A stretch of DNA of 64,000 nt, taken from NCBI GenBank assembly GCA_017795085.1, contig CP051246.1, positions 4,342,514 to 4,406,513 of the forward strand. Reading direction: 5' to 3'. The stretch comes from Salegentibacter sp. Lineage in GTDB: Bacteria > Bacteroidota > Bacteroidia > Flavobacteriales > Flavobacteriaceae. Both the position numbers and the translations under genes were made by a program. Under the pieces are notes generated by a model. The model did no database searches, was not told the DNA's origin, and worked only from the letters and a program-made list of their open reading frames with translations. This document shows, piece by piece, positions 43,832 through 53,317 of the stretch (positions within the stretch are counted from its first letter, which is position 1; each line of letters begins with the position of its first letter).

Positions 43832-44476
43832 ATGAAATCAATTACGATCAAAGGATCTAAAAGAGAAAGCGTAGGCAAGAAGTCAACTAAAGCCCTACGT
43901 AATGCTGGAAAGGTTCCTTGCGTACTATACGGAGGGGAGGCCAAGCCATTACATTTTTCAGCTGATGAAGTTCTGTTTAATGACTTGGTGTACACTGCCG
44001 ACGTGCATACCGTGAAGCTTGAATTTGATGATGGTGAGAAATTTGATGCGATTTTGCAGGATATTCAATTCCACCCGGTTACCGATGCAATTTTACATGT
44101 AGATTTCTACCCGATTTATGAAGACAAGCCTATTACCATGGAAATCCCAATCCATACCGTGGGTGTGGCCCGTGGGGTGAAAAATGGTGGTGTGTTGCGT
44201 TATAACCTTCGTCGACTTAAAGTACGTGGGTTGCCGGGAGATTTGCCAGACTTTATCGAGGCAAATGTTACCAAGCTTAAAATTGGTCAGAAATTATATG
44301 TTACTGCGGTAGCTGATGAGAAATTTAAAATTCAGCATCCGGATAACACGGTTATTTGTCAGGTTAGAACTTCTCGTAATCTTGTTGAAGTTGATGACGA
44401 AGACGAAGATGAAGATGACGTGGCAGCAGGTGAAGTGCCAGCAACTGAAACTAAAGAAGAAAACGCCGAAGAATAG
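43832..44476 (+). CDS. rplY: 50S ribosomal protein L25 (CTC family)
   Basis: A 214-residue L25/Ctc protein that binds 5S rRNA. The N-terminal L25 domain (SITIKGSKRESVGKKSTKALRNAGKVPCVLYGG in parts) runs to about residue 95, and the TL5-like C-terminal domain (HTVGVARGVKNGGVL, LPDFIEANVTKL) to about 185. The tail is very acidic (VDDEDEDEDD), as often seen in Bacteroidota L25. A clear terminator follows at 44497. Confidence 0.96.
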   Translation: MKSITIKGSKRESVGKKSTKALRNAGKVPCVLYGGEAKPLHFSADEVLFNDLVYTADVHTVKLEFDDGEKFDAILQDIQFHPVTDAILHVDFYPIYEDKPITMEIPIHTVGVARGVKNGGVLRYNLRRLKVRGLPGDLPDFIEANVTKLKIGQKLYVTAVADEKFKIQHPDNTVICQVRTSRNLVEVDDEDEDEDDVAAGEVPATETKEENAEE

Positions 44477-44496
44477 GGTTTTTAACTTTAAAAATC

Positions 44497-44528
44497 AAAA
44501 AGCACCCCATCCCGGGGTGCTTTTTTTT
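44497..44528 (+). terminator. Intrinsic terminator after rplY
   Basis: AGCACCCC (44501-44508) pairs with GGGGTGCT (44514-44521) around a 5-base loop and is followed by eight T residues. The A run on the left arm makes it usable in both directions. Confidence 0.85.
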
Positions 44529-44627
44529 ATCCAATTTAAATCCCGGAGATTTTATATTTCTTTACAGCTTCTGTAGAAATTGCGTTGTAAGAAATTCTAA
44601 TAGTTTTATCTTTACCAAAACAAAACT

Positions 44628-45257
44628 ATGCTTTCTTTCTTCGGAAGAATTCTTAGCAAAAAAAACTCAAGGGAAGATAAGGAAGACCCCATGAAAAAAT
44701 TTTTGATTGCCGGGCTGGGAAATATTGGCCCAAAATATGAAAATACCCGTCATAATATTGGATTTAAAATATTGGATCGCCTTGCTGAAAATGAAGAAAT
44801 CAGTTTTACTACTGAAAAGCTGGGAGATCTTGCAAAATTTAAATTTAAGGGACGAACGTTTATTCTGCTAAAACCTTCTACCTACATGAATTTAAGCGGA
44901 AAAGCAGTGAATTACTGGCTGCAAAAAGAGAAAGTTCCGCTTGAAAATTTACTCGTTGTTACCGATGACCTTAATTTACCCTTTGGGACCCTGCGCCTAA
45001 AGACCAAAGGTAGTGACGGGGGGCATAACGGGTTGAAAGATATTCAGAATACCCTGGGAACTAATAAATATAATAGGTTTAGGTTTGGTATAAGTAATGA
45101 GTATTCCAAAGGGCAACAAATAGATTATGTGCTCGGAGAATGGGATGGGGAAGAATTGAAAGAACTTCCTGAACGCCTTGAGAAATCTGCTGAGTTAATA
45201 AAATCTTTTGGTACGGCAGGTGTTTCCAATACAATGAATACGTTTAACGGCAAATAA
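44628..45257 (+). CDS. pth: Peptidyl-tRNA hydrolase
   Basis: A 209-residue enzyme that frees tRNA from stalled peptidyl-tRNA. Motifs are FLIAGLGNIGPKYENTRHNIGFK (in parts; catalytic His in TRHN), KPSTYMNLSGKAV, TDDLNLPFGTLRLKTKGSDGGHNGLK (in parts) and RFGI. The canonical GLGNPG reads GLGNIG, as in relatives. The ATG at 44628 gives a 21-residue Lys/Arg-rich N-terminal extension before MKKFLIAGLG. The ATG at 44691, after GGAAGA, is an alternative start giving the standard length. ribF follows 7 bases later. Confidence 0.94.
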   Translation: MLSFFGRILSKKNSREDKEDPMKKFLIAGLGNIGPKYENTRHNIGFKILDRLAENEEISFTTEKLGDLAKFKFKGRTFILLKPSTYMNLSGKAVNYWLQKEKVPLENLLVVTDDLNLPFGTLRLKTKGSDGGHNGLKDIQNTLGTNKYNRFRFGISNEYSKGQQIDYVLGEWDGEELKELPERLEKSAELIKSFGTAGVSNTMNTFNGK

Positions 45258-45264
45258 AAAGGCA

Positions 45265-46203
45265 GTGATAGAGCACAAAGGAGCAAATGCTTTTACAGGT
45301 AAACGGCAAACGGCGGTAACTATTGGTACTTTTGATGGTGTTCATGCCGGTCATCAAAAAATAATTTCACGCCTTGTAAATGTTGCTGAAGCAGCAAATC
45401 TTGACTCGGTTATTCTTACTTTTTTCCCGCACCCGCGAATGGTGCTTCAACAGGAAAGTGATATCAAACTGATAAACACCATAGAAGAACGCAAGCAATT
45501 CCTTTTAGAATCGGGCGTAGATCATTTGGTGATTCACCCGTTTACCCGACAATTTTCAAGACTTACTGCCCGGGAGTTTGTTAAGGAAATCCTGGTAAAC
45601 AAACTTAAGGCAAAACGAATAATTATAGGATACGATCACCGGTTTGGGCGTAATCGTACCGCTGATATAAGCCATTTAAAAGCTTTTGGCGAGCAATACG
45701 GATTTGAAGTTGAAGAGATCTCAAAAGAAGAAGTAGATGAAGTAGCAGTGAGTTCTACCAAAATTAGAAAGGCACTTTTGGAGGGACAGGTGGAACGTGC
45801 AAATAATTATCTTCAGAATACATTTACACTAACCGGGGTGGTGGTAAAGGGGCGTGGCCTTGGAAAAGAATTTAAATACCCTACCGCTAATCTTGAAATT
45901 ACCGAAGAATATAAACTTATTCCTAAAAATGGGGTTTATGTGGTGCGAGCTAAAATTGATGCCCACTATTTTTTTGGAATGATGAGTATAGGGACCAATC
46001 CTACCGTGGGGGGCGAAGAACGCACTATTGAAACCTTTTTCTTTAACCTGGATAAAGACCTCTACGGAAAAAAACTTCAAATTGAAATGCTTGTTAGAAT
46101 CCGGGATGAGAAAAAATTCGATTCTATTGAGGCACTAAAGCTTGCAATGAAGCAGGATGAAGCTTTTTCACGACAGTACATAAAGGAAAATTATGCTCAA
46201 TAA
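45265..46203 (+). CDS. ribF: Bifunctional riboflavin kinase/FAD synthetase
   Basis: A 312-residue enzyme making FMN and FAD from riboflavin. The N-terminal adenylyltransferase domain shows TIGTFDGVHAGHQKII and GYDHRFGRNRTAD. The C-terminal kinase domain shows VVKGRGLGKEFKYPTANLEI (in parts, about 192-211) and NGVYVVRA. The start is GTG at 45265 (MIEHKGANAF), because no ATG precedes the first conserved motif in frame. It follows pth by 7 bases and overlaps the next gene by 11, forming an operon. Confidence 0.95.
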   Translation: MIEHKGANAFTGKRQTAVTIGTFDGVHAGHQKIISRLVNVAEAANLDSVILTFFPHPRMVLQQESDIKLINTIEERKQFLLESGVDHLVIHPFTRQFSRLTAREFVKEILVNKLKAKRIIIGYDHRFGRNRTADISHLKAFGEQYGFEVEEISKEEVDEVAVSSTKIRKALLEGQVERANNYLQNTFTLTGVVVKGRGLGKEFKYPTANLEITEEYKLIPKNGVYVVRAKIDAHYFFGMMSIGTNPTVGGEERTIETFFFNLDKDLYGKKLQIEMLVRIRDEKKFDSIEALKLAMKQDEAFSRQYIKENYAQ

Positions 46204-47512
46204 ATGGCTTTTTAAGCAGGTTGATAATTCGGCTCTGGTAGTTTTCAGGGTGATTTTTGGCTTGCTTATCACCATTGAAGCCTGGGGTGCAATTTTTACC
46301 GGTTGGATTAGGCGTACGTTAATCGAGCCTCAATTCACTTTTAATTTTATAGGTTTTGATTTCCTGCAACCGTTACCAGGTGCAGGAATGTATTGGTATT
46401 ACGGAATATTGGGGCTTTTTGGTGTTTTTGTAATGCTCGGGTTTAAGTACCGCTTTAGCATGTTTATGTACGGTTTGATGTGGACGGGCGTATATTTAAT
46501 GCAAAAATCATCTTACAACAATCACTATTATTTATTGATGTTGTTGTGCATTATTTTTACGTTTTTACCGGCGCACCGCTGGCTTTCTATAGATGCCTGG
46601 CGAAATAAAAAAATACGAAGCATAAGTATGCCTCGTTGGGTTTGGCTGGTAATTGTAGGTCAATTGTGGTTGGTATTTACCTATGCGTCTGTTGCAAAAA
46701 TGTATCCTGATTGGCTGGATGGTACCTTTGCTGCTATTTTAATGAGAGGGAAAAAAGATTACTGGTTAGTAGGGGAATTCCTTCAGCAAGAGTGGATTCG
46801 CTATGCTATTGCTTATTTTGGTTTGTTGTTTGATTTGTTGATTATTCCGGCTTTACTTTGGAAACGAACAAGATGGGTGGCTTTTTTTGCCGCAGTTTTT
46901 TTTCATCTTTTCAATAGCTTTATTTTTCATATTGGTATTTTTCCCTATTTGTCATTGGCTTTTTGCTTATTTTTTTTCTCTTCAGAGAAGATCAATCAAT
47001 GGTTTTTATTCCGAAGAAAGCCTTATTACGATGCAGGTGAAGTGATTGTGCCTGCATATAACAAAGCGCTAATCGGGATTCTGGCGGTTTGGTTTGTAAT
47101 TCAGTTAGCTCTGCCGCTTCGACATTGGTTTTTTAAGGATAATGTACTTTGGACTGAAGAAGGACATCGGCTGAGTTGGCGCATGATGCTGCGTTCTAAA
47201 TCAGGGCGTAGTACTTTTAAAGTGGTTGAAAAAGGAACTACCGATACTATTTACGTGAAAAAGGCAAATTATCTTTCTAGAAAACAATTGCGAGCCATAA
47301 ATTCAAAGCCCGATATGATTTGGCAATTTGCCCAGCGCCTTCAAAAGGAATATGCAAAAGAAGGAAAAGATGTACAGGTATTTGTAAATGCAGAGGTAAG
47401 AGTGAATGGAAGGCCCAGAAAGCAACTTATAAACCCTAAAATTGATTTGGCAGCAGAAAAATGGACACACTTTAAACATAAAGACTGGATTTTAGCTTCA
47501 GATTTAGACTGA
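46193..47512 (+). CDS. HTTM-domain membrane protein (vitamin K-dependent carboxylase-like)
   Basis: A 439-residue protein with at least eight hydrophobic segments, of the HTTM family related to the vitamin K-dependent gamma-carboxylase membrane domain. Signature regions are DNSALVVFRVIFGLLITIEAW at the N-terminus (in parts), SSYNNHYYLLMLLCIIFTFLPA (in parts, about 103-124), FTYASVAKMYPDWLDG (about 163-178) and FHLFNSFIFHIGIFPYLSLA (about 238-257). A soluble C-terminal part follows from about 325 (DNVLWTEEGHRLSWRMMLRSK). The bacterial substrate is unknown. It overlaps ribF by 11 bases; serS follows after 53 bases. Confidence 0.85.
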   Translation: MLNKWLFKQVDNSALVVFRVIFGLLITIEAWGAIFTGWIRRTLIEPQFTFNFIGFDFLQPLPGAGMYWYYGILGLFGVFVMLGFKYRFSMFMYGLMWTGVYLMQKSSYNNHYYLLMLLCIIFTFLPAHRWLSIDAWRNKKIRSISMPRWVWLVIVGQLWLVFTYASVAKMYPDWLDGTFAAILMRGKKDYWLVGEFLQQEWIRYAIAYFGLLFDLLIIPALLWKRTRWVAFFAAVFFHLFNSFIFHIGIFPYLSLAFCLFFFSSEKINQWFLFRRKPYYDAGEVIVPAYNKALIGILAVWFVIQLALPLRHWFFKDNVLWTEEGHRLSWRMMLRSKSGRSTFKVVEKGTTDTIYVKKANYLSRKQLRAINSKPDMIWQFAQRLQKEYAKEGKDVQVFVNAEVRVNGRPRKQLINPKIDLAAEKWTHFKHKDWILASDLD

Positions 47513-47531
47513 AAATTTTAACGGCTTTTGT

Positions 47532-47539
47532 TACATTTG
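47532..47539 (+). promoter_or_regulatory. -7 box of serS
   Basis: TACATTTG fits TAnnTTTG, 26 bases before the serS ATG, so serS probably has its own promoter. Confidence 0.45.
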
Positions 47540-47565
47540 CGGCTTAAACCGGTAGAATTTAAGCT

Positions 47566-48837
47566 ATGTTACAAGTCAATCTTATTAGGGAGCATAAAGA
47601 AGCATACGTCAAAGCACTTGCAAAACGCAATTTTGAAGCTAAAAGTATCTTTGAAAAAGTACTTTTCTTAGACGAAGAGCGTCGAAATACTCAAACCCAA
47701 TTAGACAAAACCCTGGCTGAATCTAACCGACTTTCAAAAGAAATAGGAAAGCTTTTTAAAAACGGTGAGCAGCAAAAAGCAAACCTTGTTAAGGAAAAAA
47801 CCGCCAATTTAAAACAGGAATCTAAAACGCTGACTGATAAATTAAATACCGTTGCGGAAGACTTGCAAGACTTGCTTTATACTATTCCCAACGTGCCACA
47901 CGAAACTGTGCCGGCTGGTGTTTCAGAAGATGATAACGAAGAGGTTTTTGCGGAAGGGGAAGTTCCGAAATTGAACGAAAAAGCCCTACCGCATTGGGAA
48001 CTGGCTAAAAAATATGATATCATTGATTTTGAGCTGGGTAATAAAGTAACCGGGGCCGGTTTTCCAGTATATAAAGGAAAAGGTGCCCGATTGCAACGGG
48101 CATTAATTACCTATTTTCTCGATAAGGCCACTAAGGCTGGTTATACTGAATTTCAGGTCCCGCTTATGATTAATGAAGCCTCAGGGTTTGGTACCGGACA
48201 ATTGCCCGATAAAGAAGGGCAAATGTACCATATGGAAACAGACGATTTATATATGATTCCTACTGCTGAAGTGCCTATCACCAATATGTTTCGGGATAAT
48301 TTAATGACTGAGAAAGATTTCCCGATTAGCTGTACGGCATATACTCCTTGTTTTAGAAGGGAAGCAGGTTCTTATGGCGCTCACGTTCGTGGGTTAAATC
48401 GCCTGCATCAATTTGATAAAGTCGAGCTGGTAAGAATTGAAAAATCTGAAAATTCTTATGAGGCTTTGGATAAAATGGTGGAGCATGTAAAAGAATTGCT
48501 TCGCGATTTAAAATTGCCTTATCGTATTCTGCGTTTATGTGGCGGTGATCTTGGGTTTACTTCAGCATTAACCTACGATTTTGAAGTCTTTTCTACCGCA
48601 CAAAACCGTTGGTTGGAAATTAGCTCTGTATCTAATTTTGAAACTTTCCAGGCTAACCGGTTGAAACTTCGTTATAAAAATAAAGAAGGCAAAAAGGAAT
48701 TGGTACACACCCTAAACGGGAGCGCGTTGGCCTTACCACGTGTGTTAGCCGGAATCTTGGAAAACTACCAAACTGAAAATGGTATTGAAATTCCTGAAGT
48801 TCTAAGGCCTTACACCGGTTTCGATTCCATTAGCTAA
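47566..48837 (+). CDS. serS: Seryl-tRNA synthetase
   Basis: A 423-residue class II aminoacyl-tRNA synthetase. The N-terminal coiled-coil arm that contacts the tRNA covers about residues 30-105. Class II motif 2 is in CFRREAGSYGAHVRGLNRLHQFDKVE (in parts, about 264-289) and motif 3 is in LNGSALALPRVLAGILENYQ (about 384-403). TAEVPITNM is the serine-binding TXE loop. Length is normal. It is flanked by an HTTM gene and a TPR gene. Confidence 0.97.
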   Translation: MLQVNLIREHKEAYVKALAKRNFEAKSIFEKVLFLDEERRNTQTQLDKTLAESNRLSKEIGKLFKNGEQQKANLVKEKTANLKQESKTLTDKLNTVAEDLQDLLYTIPNVPHETVPAGVSEDDNEEVFAEGEVPKLNEKALPHWELAKKYDIIDFELGNKVTGAGFPVYKGKGARLQRALITYFLDKATKAGYTEFQVPLMINEASGFGTGQLPDKEGQMYHMETDDLYMIPTAEVPITNMFRDNLMTEKDFPISCTAYTPCFRREAGSYGAHVRGLNRLHQFDKVELVRIEKSENSYEALDKMVEHVKELLRDLKLPYRILRLCGGDLGFTSALTYDFEVFSTAQNRWLEISSVSNFETFQANRLKLRYKNKEGKKELVHTLNGSALALPRVLAGILENYQTENGIEIPEVLRPYTGFDSIS

Positions 48838-48898
48838 TAGATTTGTTTAGAGCCTTAAATTCATTTTAAGGCAGCGGGCAAATGCTTATCTTTACAAG

Positions 48899-50683
48899 AT
48901 GCGTATTTTGCTTTTTATCGGTATTTTCCTGGGGGTTTTAACCACAGGTTTTGGACAATCAGAACAATTGGCCAGGAATTTTTTTGATCAGGGTGAATAT
49001 GAAAAGGCTCTGAAAACTTACGAAAACCTCGCTGAAGAAAACCCGGGAAATATGAACATTTTTCTGGGAAGGGTTTCATCTCACCAGCAATTGGAAGAGT
49101 TTGATAAAGCTGAAGAATTACTAAGGAAAAAACTTGATAATACGGCAAACAGGCCTAGCTTGTTAATAGAAATCGGTCATAATTTTGCACTTCAGGATAA
49201 AGATGGGCGGGCCCGGGAATTTTACAGGGAAGCCCTTGCCGCCATTGAAGGGCGGCCAAATTACGCCGGAATTCTTGGTCGTGTCTTTCAAAAATATAAT
49301 TTATTGGATGAAGCAGCTCAGGCCTATGAAAAAGGAATGGAGCTGCAAAACGATAGAAATTATAACCTGCAACTTGCTCGTATTTATGGGGAACAGGGCA
49401 ACCTGGAAAAAATGTTTGAAAGTTATTTAGGTCTGATTGATAAAAATCCTGATTTTTTTGGGGTTGCAAATCGAGAGTTTGGCCGGTATATTACTGAAGA
49501 TGGCAATAATGAAGCCAATCAGATGCTTAGGAAACTTCTTTTAAAAAGATTGCAACAGAATCCACGCATTTTATATAATGAAATGCTGAGTTGGCTTTTT
49601 ATTCAGCAGGAGGAATTAGATAAAGCATTTGCGCAAGAAAAAGCCATTTATCGTCGCGGGGAAGGTAATATCCAAAAGCTTTTAAACCTAGCAGCACTTG
49701 CCAGTAACACTGGAGATAATACAGCAGCCAGAGAAATTGTGGCCTATGTTATAGAAGAAGCCCCTTCAGAAAATATAGTGCTTAATGGAAAACGTTTCCT
49801 GTTGAATATTGATGCTGAAAATGCTCGGGAAGAAGATTCTTCCGAAATTGTTTCAGAGTATGAGGCCCTTTTGTCAGAATTTGGTCGAGATTTAAAAACT
49901 TTGCAACTTCAGCTTGATTTTGCTGAATTTCTGGCTTTTAGGATGGGGGAACGCCAACGAGCAATTTCACAATTAAAAGAACTTTCAGAAAAAGCAAAAA
50001 CCGATCGGGATATTGCCCGTACAAAAATGCTTCTGGCCGATGTGTTGGTGCTTGAGGAAAAGTTTAATCAGGCGCTTATTTATTATACGCAAATTCAAAA
50101 CCTGGTTAAGAATAATGCAATGTCTCAGGAAGCTCGCTTTAAAGTGGCAAAAACCAGTTATTACAAAGGCGATTTTAAATGGGCCAAAAAGCAATTAGAT
50201 GTTCTTAAATCTTCAACTTCACAGTTAATTGCCAACGATGCGATGGAGCTTAGCTTGCTCATAGAAGATAATTCTATTGAAGATACTACTCAAACTGCAC
50301 TAAAATTATATGCTAAAGCTGATTTACTAGCTTTTCAGGAGAAAGATAAAGAAGCCGTTATCTTATTGGAAGAAATTAAAAATAAATATTCCGGAGAAGA
50401 AATTGAAGATGAGGTTTTGTTAAAGCAGGCACAGCTTTATGAATTATTGGGAAATTTTGAGCAGGCAGAAGTGAATTACCTACAAATTATAGATAAATTT
50501 AATGATGATATCCTGGCTGATAATGCCAATTTTTACCTCGCGGAACTCTATGCCAATCAATTGGAAAATGAAGAAAAAGCAATGGATTATTACGAGCAAA
50601 TAATCTTTAACTTTGCCGATAGCATTTACTTTGTTGAAGCCCGTAAAAAATATCGTTTATTACGCGGGGATAATATGGAATAA
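48899..50683 (+). CDS. Secreted or periplasmic TPR-repeat protein
   Basis: A 594-residue protein with a signal peptide (cleavage near GFGQ, residue 20) followed by tetratricopeptide-type helical repeats over most of its length. Clear units are FFDQGEYEKALKTYENLAEENPG (in parts) at 30-52 and, near the end, LLGNFEQAEVNYLQIIDKF and NEEKAMDYYEQIIFNFADS. Such proteins act as scaffolds in the cell envelope; the partner is unknown. A 9-base gap separates it from the DUF4286 gene, a fixed neighbourhood in Flavobacteriia. Confidence 0.85.
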   Translation: MRILLFIGIFLGVLTTGFGQSEQLARNFFDQGEYEKALKTYENLAEENPGNMNIFLGRVSSHQQLEEFDKAEELLRKKLDNTANRPSLLIEIGHNFALQDKDGRAREFYREALAAIEGRPNYAGILGRVFQKYNLLDEAAQAYEKGMELQNDRNYNLQLARIYGEQGNLEKMFESYLGLIDKNPDFFGVANREFGRYITEDGNNEANQMLRKLLLKRLQQNPRILYNEMLSWLFIQQEELDKAFAQEKAIYRRGEGNIQKLLNLAALASNTGDNTAAREIVAYVIEEAPSENIVLNGKRFLLNIDAENAREEDSSEIVSEYEALLSEFGRDLKTLQLQLDFAEFLAFRMGERQRAISQLKELSEKAKTDRDIARTKMLLADVLVLEEKFNQALIYYTQIQNLVKNNAMSQEARFKVAKTSYYKGDFKWAKKQLDVLKSSTSQLIANDAMELSLLIEDNSIEDTTQTALKLYAKADLLAFQEKDKEAVILLEEIKNKYSGEEIEDEVLLKQAQLYELLGNFEQAEVNYLQIIDKFNDDILADNANFYLAELYANQLENEEKAMDYYEQIIFNFADSIYFVEARKKYRLLRGDNME

Positions 50684-50691
50684 CTTGTCTT

Positions 50692-51009
50692 ATGTATATT
50701 TATAACGTTACAATTAATGTAGAAGAAAGCGTTCACCCTCAGTGGCTGAACTGGATGAAATCTGAACATATTCCAGATATGTTAAGTACCGGTAAGTTTA
50801 CAAAAGCCCTGATGACAAGGGTCATGGTGCAGGAAGAAATGGGAGGAATAACTTATTCGGTACAGTACAGGGTAAAAAACAAACAATTACTCGAGGAGTA
50901 TTACCGAGATTTCGCACCTGCACTACGCAAGAAAAGCAAGGCTTTTGAAGGGAAATTTGTAGCCTTTCGAACTGAAATGGAAGTAGTTGAAGAACTCCAT
51001 CACGATTAA
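50692..51009 (+). CDS. DUF4286 family protein
   Basis: A 105-residue cytoplasmic protein matching DUF4286 (YIYNVTINVEESVHPQWLNWM in parts, EHIPDMLSTGKFTKALMTRV in parts, YSVQYRV, YYRDFAPALRKKS). The dimeric alpha/beta-barrel-like fold of this family is known from structural genomics, but its function is not. It is co-transcribed between the TPR gene and rsmA, 40 bases before the latter. Confidence 0.85.
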   Translation: MYIYNVTINVEESVHPQWLNWMKSEHIPDMLSTGKFTKALMTRVMVQEEMGGITYSVQYRVKNKQLLEEYYRDFAPALRKKSKAFEGKFVAFRTEMEVVEELHHD

Positions 51010-51049
51010 TAAAACCCGATTTGGTTAAATCCCCTAATCTAAATTTTTA

Positions 51050-51880
51050 ATGAAAAAATACAAAAATAATAAATCCCCCCATGGGGGCAAGGGGACTTCC
51101 GTTAGGGCGAAAAAACATTTGGGGCAGCATTTTCTTAAGGATGAAAATACGGCAAGGAAGATTGCAAAAACCTTAAGTTTTTCCGGTTATGAAAAAGTAT
51201 TGGAAATCGGGCCGGGAATGGGCGTGCTTACTAAATATTTACTTCAGGAAAATGTTGAAACACATGTTATAGAAATCGATGTCGAAAGTGTAGCTTATCT
51301 GGAAGAAAACTACCCGAAATTATCAGGCAGAATTCATCAGCAGGATTTTTTGAAGTATAATTTATCTGAGATTTTTGGAAAAGAAGAATTCGCTATTACA
51401 GGTAATTTTCCCTATAATATCTCTACACAAATTGTATTTAAAATGTTGGATTTAAGAATGCAAATTCCTGAATTCAGCGGGATGTTCCAAAAGGAAGTGG
51501 CAAAGCGTATTTGTGAAAGCCCGGGGACTAAAACCTATGGAATTTTATCGGTTTTGGTGCAGGCTTTTTATGAAACCGAATACTTATTTACCGTGCCGCC
51601 TTCGGTTTTTGACCCGCCACCCAAAGTAGAGAGCGGGGTTTTACGACTTAAAAGAAAAAACACCCTGAAATTAAATTGCGATGAAAAACTTTTTTTCAGA
51701 ATTGTAAAAACAGCCTTTAATCAGCGTCGTAAAACTTTAAGAAATAGTTTAAAAAGCTTCAATTTACCCGAAAATTTAAGGGAAGATACTATATTTGGCA
51801 AGCGTCCCGAACAATTGGGATACCAGGAGTTTATTGAATTGACCCAAAAAATTCAGCCCTATGCAGTTTCAAATCAGTAG
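51050..51880 (+). CDS. rsmA: 16S rRNA dimethyladenosine transferase RsmA (KsgA)
   Basis: A 276-residue S-adenosylmethionine-dependent enzyme that dimethylates two adenines at the 3' end of 16S rRNA. Motifs are LGQHFLKDENTARKIA near residue 23, the SAM-binding VLEIGPGMGVLTKYLL, ENVETHVIEIDVES, and the catalytic NFPYNIST (about 125). The first 20 residues are Lys/Gly-rich and unstructured. It overlaps mgtE by 20 bases. Confidence 0.96.
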   Translation: MKKYKNNKSPHGGKGTSVRAKKHLGQHFLKDENTARKIAKTLSFSGYEKVLEIGPGMGVLTKYLLQENVETHVIEIDVESVAYLEENYPKLSGRIHQQDFLKYNLSEIFGKEEFAITGNFPYNISTQIVFKMLDLRMQIPEFSGMFQKEVAKRICESPGTKTYGILSVLVQAFYETEYLFTVPPSVFDPPPKVESGVLRLKRKNTLKLNCDEKLFFRIVKTAFNQRRKTLRNSLKSFNLPENLREDTIFGKRPEQLGYQEFIELTQKIQPYAVSNQ

Positions 51881-53210
51881 TGAGTTAATAGAAAAAATTA
51901 AACTTCTCATTGAGCAACAAAGTAATGAGGAGCTTCTCTTGCATCTTGAGGATGTGCACCACGCTGATATTGCTGAAATTTTAACCGAACTTAGCCTTGA
52001 GGAAGCAACCTATATAGTAAAACTCCTCGATAGTCAAAAAACAGCTGAAGCCCTTATGGAGCTGGAAGTGAACGTTCGGGAACGCATTCTTGATACGCTT
52101 TCTTCCAAAGAAATTGCCGAAGAACTTGAGGAGATGGATACCGATGATGCAGCCGATATCATTTCCGAACTTTCGCTGGAACGTCAGCAAACGGTAATTG
52201 CAGAATTATCTGATGAAGAACATGCCGATAATATTGTGGAGTTGCTTCGTTATGACGAAAATTCTGCCGGGGGGTTAATGGCAAAAGAGCTGGTGAAAGT
52301 CAACGAAAACTGGAGTGTTACCGGATGTATGACCGAGATGCGCCAACAGGCTGAAAATGTAACCCGGGTGCATTCCATTTATGTTGTTGACGATAAAAAT
52401 AAACTCAAAGGCCGGCTTTCCCTTAAAGATTTGCTTACTGCTCCAAGCCACGCCAATATTAGCGATGTGTATATTCCGCAGGTAGATTATGTTAACGTAC
52501 ATACCGACGGGGAAGAAGTGGCACGCATAATGCAAAAATATGACCTTGAAGCTATTCCTGTTGTTGATGAAATGGGTAGGCTGGTAGGCCGGGTAACTAT
52601 TGATGATATTGTAGATTTTATTCGGGAAGAAGCCGAAAAAGATTACCAAATGGCTTCAGGTATTTCTGAAAGCGTTGAAGCCGATGATAGTATTTGGCGT
52701 TTAACCCGAGCTCGTTTGCCGTGGTTGATACTCGGCCTCTTTGGTGGCTTGGGAAGTGTGTACATCATGCAGGGTTTTGAAGAAGCCCTATCCAGATTTC
52801 CTGTTCTTTTCTTTTTTACCCCGCTAATTGCCGCCATGGCTGGAAATGTTGGAGTACAGTCCAGTGCAATTATTGTTCAGGGGCTGGCCAATAATAATTT
52901 AAGGGGTAGTTTATTTAATCGGTTGATGAAAGAACTTAGCTTAAGTTTAATAAATGGCATTGCGCTGGGCTTACTAATAGTGATTTTCGGATTAGTAGTG
53001 GGGCAGGATCAGGCCGTTAGTTTGGCAATTTCTATTTCACTTTTAACTGTGATTATTTTTGCAGCCCTGGTAGGAACCTTTGTCCCTATAATTTTGGATA
53101 AGCAAGGTGTTGATCCTGCTATCGCCACCGGTCCGTTTATTACCACCAGTAATGATATCTGTGGAATTTTTCTGTTTTTTTTTATTTCAAAAATGATTCT
53201 CGGATTTTAA
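51861..53210 (+). CDS. mgtE: MgtE-type magnesium transporter
   Basis: A 449-residue magnesium channel. Order of domains: cytoplasmic MgtE N-domain (about 15-125, HHADIAEILTEL, DTDDAADIISEL), two CBS domains (about 130-255, with VHSIYVVDDKNKLKGRLSL in parts and LEAIPVVDEMGRLVGRVTIDDI in parts), then five transmembrane helices (about 280-449) including the pore signature MAGNVGVQSSAIIVQGL and the PFITTSNDICGIFLFF segment. It starts within the end of rsmA (20-base overlap), so translation is coupled. Confidence 0.95.
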   Translation: MQFQISSELIEKIKLLIEQQSNEELLLHLEDVHHADIAEILTELSLEEATYIVKLLDSQKTAEALMELEVNVRERILDTLSSKEIAEELEEMDTDDAADIISELSLERQQTVIAELSDEEHADNIVELLRYDENSAGGLMAKELVKVNENWSVTGCMTEMRQQAENVTRVHSIYVVDDKNKLKGRLSLKDLLTAPSHANISDVYIPQVDYVNVHTDGEEVARIMQKYDLEAIPVVDEMGRLVGRVTIDDIVDFIREEAEKDYQMASGISESVEADDSIWRLTRARLPWLILGLFGGLGSVYIMQGFEEALSRFPVLFFFTPLIAAMAGNVGVQSSAIIVQGLANNNLRGSLFNRLMKELSLSLINGIALGLLIVIFGLVVGQDQAVSLAISISLLTVIIFAALVGTFVPIILDKQGVDPAIATGPFITTSNDICGIFLFFFISKMILGF

Positions 53211-53247
53211 ATAACAGCTTATTTTTCTTAAAAAGAACATCATTATT

Positions 53248-53255
53248 TACCTTTG
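53248..53255 (+). promoter_or_regulatory. -7 box of the hydroxyacid dehydrogenase gene
   Basis: TACCTTTG fits TAnnTTTG, 62 bases before the ATG at 53318. Confidence 0.4.
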
Positions 53256-53317
53256 TAGGTTGCAAAGTTGGGATAACTAATTTTGCATTAACTGAAATCA
53301 AGCTAAATAATTAAAAA

